DNA of 64,000 nt, taken from positions 27,501-91,500 of the forward strand of contig JAXCGZ010009475.1 of NCBI GenBank assembly GCA_037179515.1. The letters are read 5' to 3'. The notes beneath the pieces were generated by a model that was not told the origin of the DNA, did no database searches, and was given only the letters and a program-made list of their open reading frames with translations. Positions 58,001 through 64,000 of this stretch are shown in pieces. Made by a program: the position numbers and the translations under genes. Every line of letters begins with the position of its first letter. The stretch's first letter is position 1. This DNA comes from Halocaridina rubra (lineage: Eukaryota; Arthropoda; Malacostraca; Decapoda; Atyidae).

Positions 58001-58583
58001 GACTTTTGTGGTGAACCTGAATATACAATGCATATATTCTATTTTTGTATAAGAATAAAAAATATTTTTCATTGGTTTAAAAGTAAATTTAATTTGATGT
58101 GTTCAGTACAAGATAATAACTGGCTAAAATTATTAATGTTAGATATTAAAGGAAGAAGTAGAAGAGATGAGAACACTGCAGTTCTGCTTATTTGTAATTA
58201 TCTATATTGTGTATGGACTAGTCGTACACAGAACTTGACTGAATGGGAAACTTTATGTTTAATTAAAGGTAAATTTAATTATTTGAAATGGTTCTTGAAT
58301 ATTTGTTATGCAAGTAATATACAGAATATATTAACTAAAGAATTTTCCAATGTAATTTTGTAATCATTTAACAATTGTAAATATTGTACATTTGACATTT
58401 AAAAAATAAAAGGAAAAAAATACAATGGGTATTCGTCAGCCAGGGCAAGCCCCAACCCCCCACTGTGATGTCCAACCACAGCAGTTCCTGCCAGTAAACA
58501 GCTTAAACTCTCGGTCTTGGACGGGGACCGATCTTTCGACCTCGTGAATGCGAAGCCAGCGCGTTACCACTGTACTAGCCAGC
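55050..58583 (-). repeat. tRNA-derived SINE D split by a LINE
   Basis: The SINE tail (aaacctttatttcc) lies at 55050-55084 and the rest at 58421-58583, with tRNA-like head at the right (minus strand ggctagtacagtggtaacgc). The two parts rejoin seamlessly once the LINE and one copy of the target duplication are removed. Confidence 0.85.
55085..58420 (+). mobile_element. 5'-truncated L1/Tx1-like LINE with 14-bp target-site duplication
   Basis: The duplicated target atacaatgggtatt lies at 55071-55084 and 58420-58433; an A-rich tail precedes the right copy. ORF2 is split into three frames by shifts at a T run (about 55377-55385) and an A run (about 55889-55896). Readable endonuclease residues: IIMLQEHN, FAGDFNSVTHV and AFSDHCMV. 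The RT domain is open from 55886 to 58363 with GTGKAPGIDGLPSEFYKEFW, MKLDWNKAFDTVHHDF, SVRQGCPLSMMLYVIY and the FADD active site. A C-terminal zinc knuckle CDFCGEPEYTMHIFYFC follows. ORF1 and the start of the endonuclease are missing. It is the youngest-looking LINE here, since only two indels break it. Confidence 0.92.
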
Positions 58584-59090
58584 AGGCTAGTACAGTACAT
58601 TTATACCATATGATTAAATACTGTATGGTTATATACTGTAATAAAGACTTAAAATGCACTTTTTCAAGTACGTTCAAACTACATCTAGAACTGAACGGTC
58701 ATCAGGACTTTAATATGCCATTCATGTCAGTTCTGAAAGGCATGAAACAATGTAGGTGGCGGACGTAAGATAAATAACTTCGAGAATATAAATTTTATCT
58801 TTTATAATCCATTTGAGTGGTTGTACTGATTGTAATTTTTGCTATAAACATTCAGAATATTGTTGTTGTTTTCATATGTAAAATTCATGACTAAAAACAA
58901 GACAAGAAAAAATAAATGTGTTAGTACGAGTTGACACATGGGTTGAGGGGCGAGGCATGAAGGTCAAATGTAAACAATACGTAAACAGCAAATACAGGTA
59001 ATGGTGATGAGACGAAATTCTCACTTGTTCTGCTCTGTCACATGGTAACATTGTTGGAGACAAGGATTGTTTTATATTCATACACACAAG

Positions 59091-64000
<4,910 letters not shown>

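Overview
The window looks like nuclear DNA of an arthropod, most likely a decapod crustacean. The evidence is indirect: AT-rich DNA, split genes with GT-AG introns, at least thirteen long (TA)n tracts, three (CT/GA)n tracts, several tRNA-derived SINE families in many copies, and dense non-LTR retrotransposon debris. Species cannot be fixed from the sequence. Four genes are recognisable by protein similarity recalled from known families: BRAT1 (+), ZFAND1 (-), ANAPC13 (-) and the 5' part of MOCOS (+, running off the right edge). Two further gene models are supported by splice sites and open frames but not recognised.

Layout. 273-2299: a lysine- and glutamate-rich unknown protein, with a possible extra exon at 3040-3129. 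2300-10730: intron or intergenic DNA with a (TA)n tract, SINEs and a dead copy of a repetitive gene family (8790-10315), which is interrupted by a near-perfect 198-bp hairpin. 10940-30264: BRAT1, 22 coding exons and about 970 codons, whose introns hold LINE, SINE and MITE copies. 31209-31645: a hAT-type MITE with near-perfect 8-bp target duplications. 33396-36131 (-): an unknown membrane protein model. 34300-35407: a dead hAT transposase inside that model. 38-40.2 kb: TA tracts, small palindromes and the 3' half of a CR1-like LINE. 42561-45671 (-): ANAPC13 followed only 87 bp later by ZFAND1. 46-50 kb: SINEs, fold-back repeats and two opposed LINE remnants. 50814-52273: a short Ty1/copia element with two LTRs, whose primer-binding-site region has been amplified into an 11-copy tandem array. 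53.6-54.3 kb: a second dead hAT copy. 55085-58420: a 5'-truncated L1/Tx1-like LINE inserted into a tRNA-SINE with a clear target-site duplication. 59091 to the right end: MOCOS exons 1-3, with a TA tract, fold-back elements, a (CT)n tract and an antisense LINE fragment in its introns.

The host genes do not form one pathway. BRAT1 is a DNA-damage and Integrator-associated HEAT-repeat protein. ANAPC13 is a small subunit of the anaphase-promoting complex. ZFAND1 is a stress-granule and proteasome-linked zinc-finger protein. MOCOS sulfurates the molybdenum cofactor. The most unusual structures are the inserted perfect hairpin at 9374-9571, the primer-binding-site array at 51045-51355, and the tight ANAPC13-ZFAND1 spacing.
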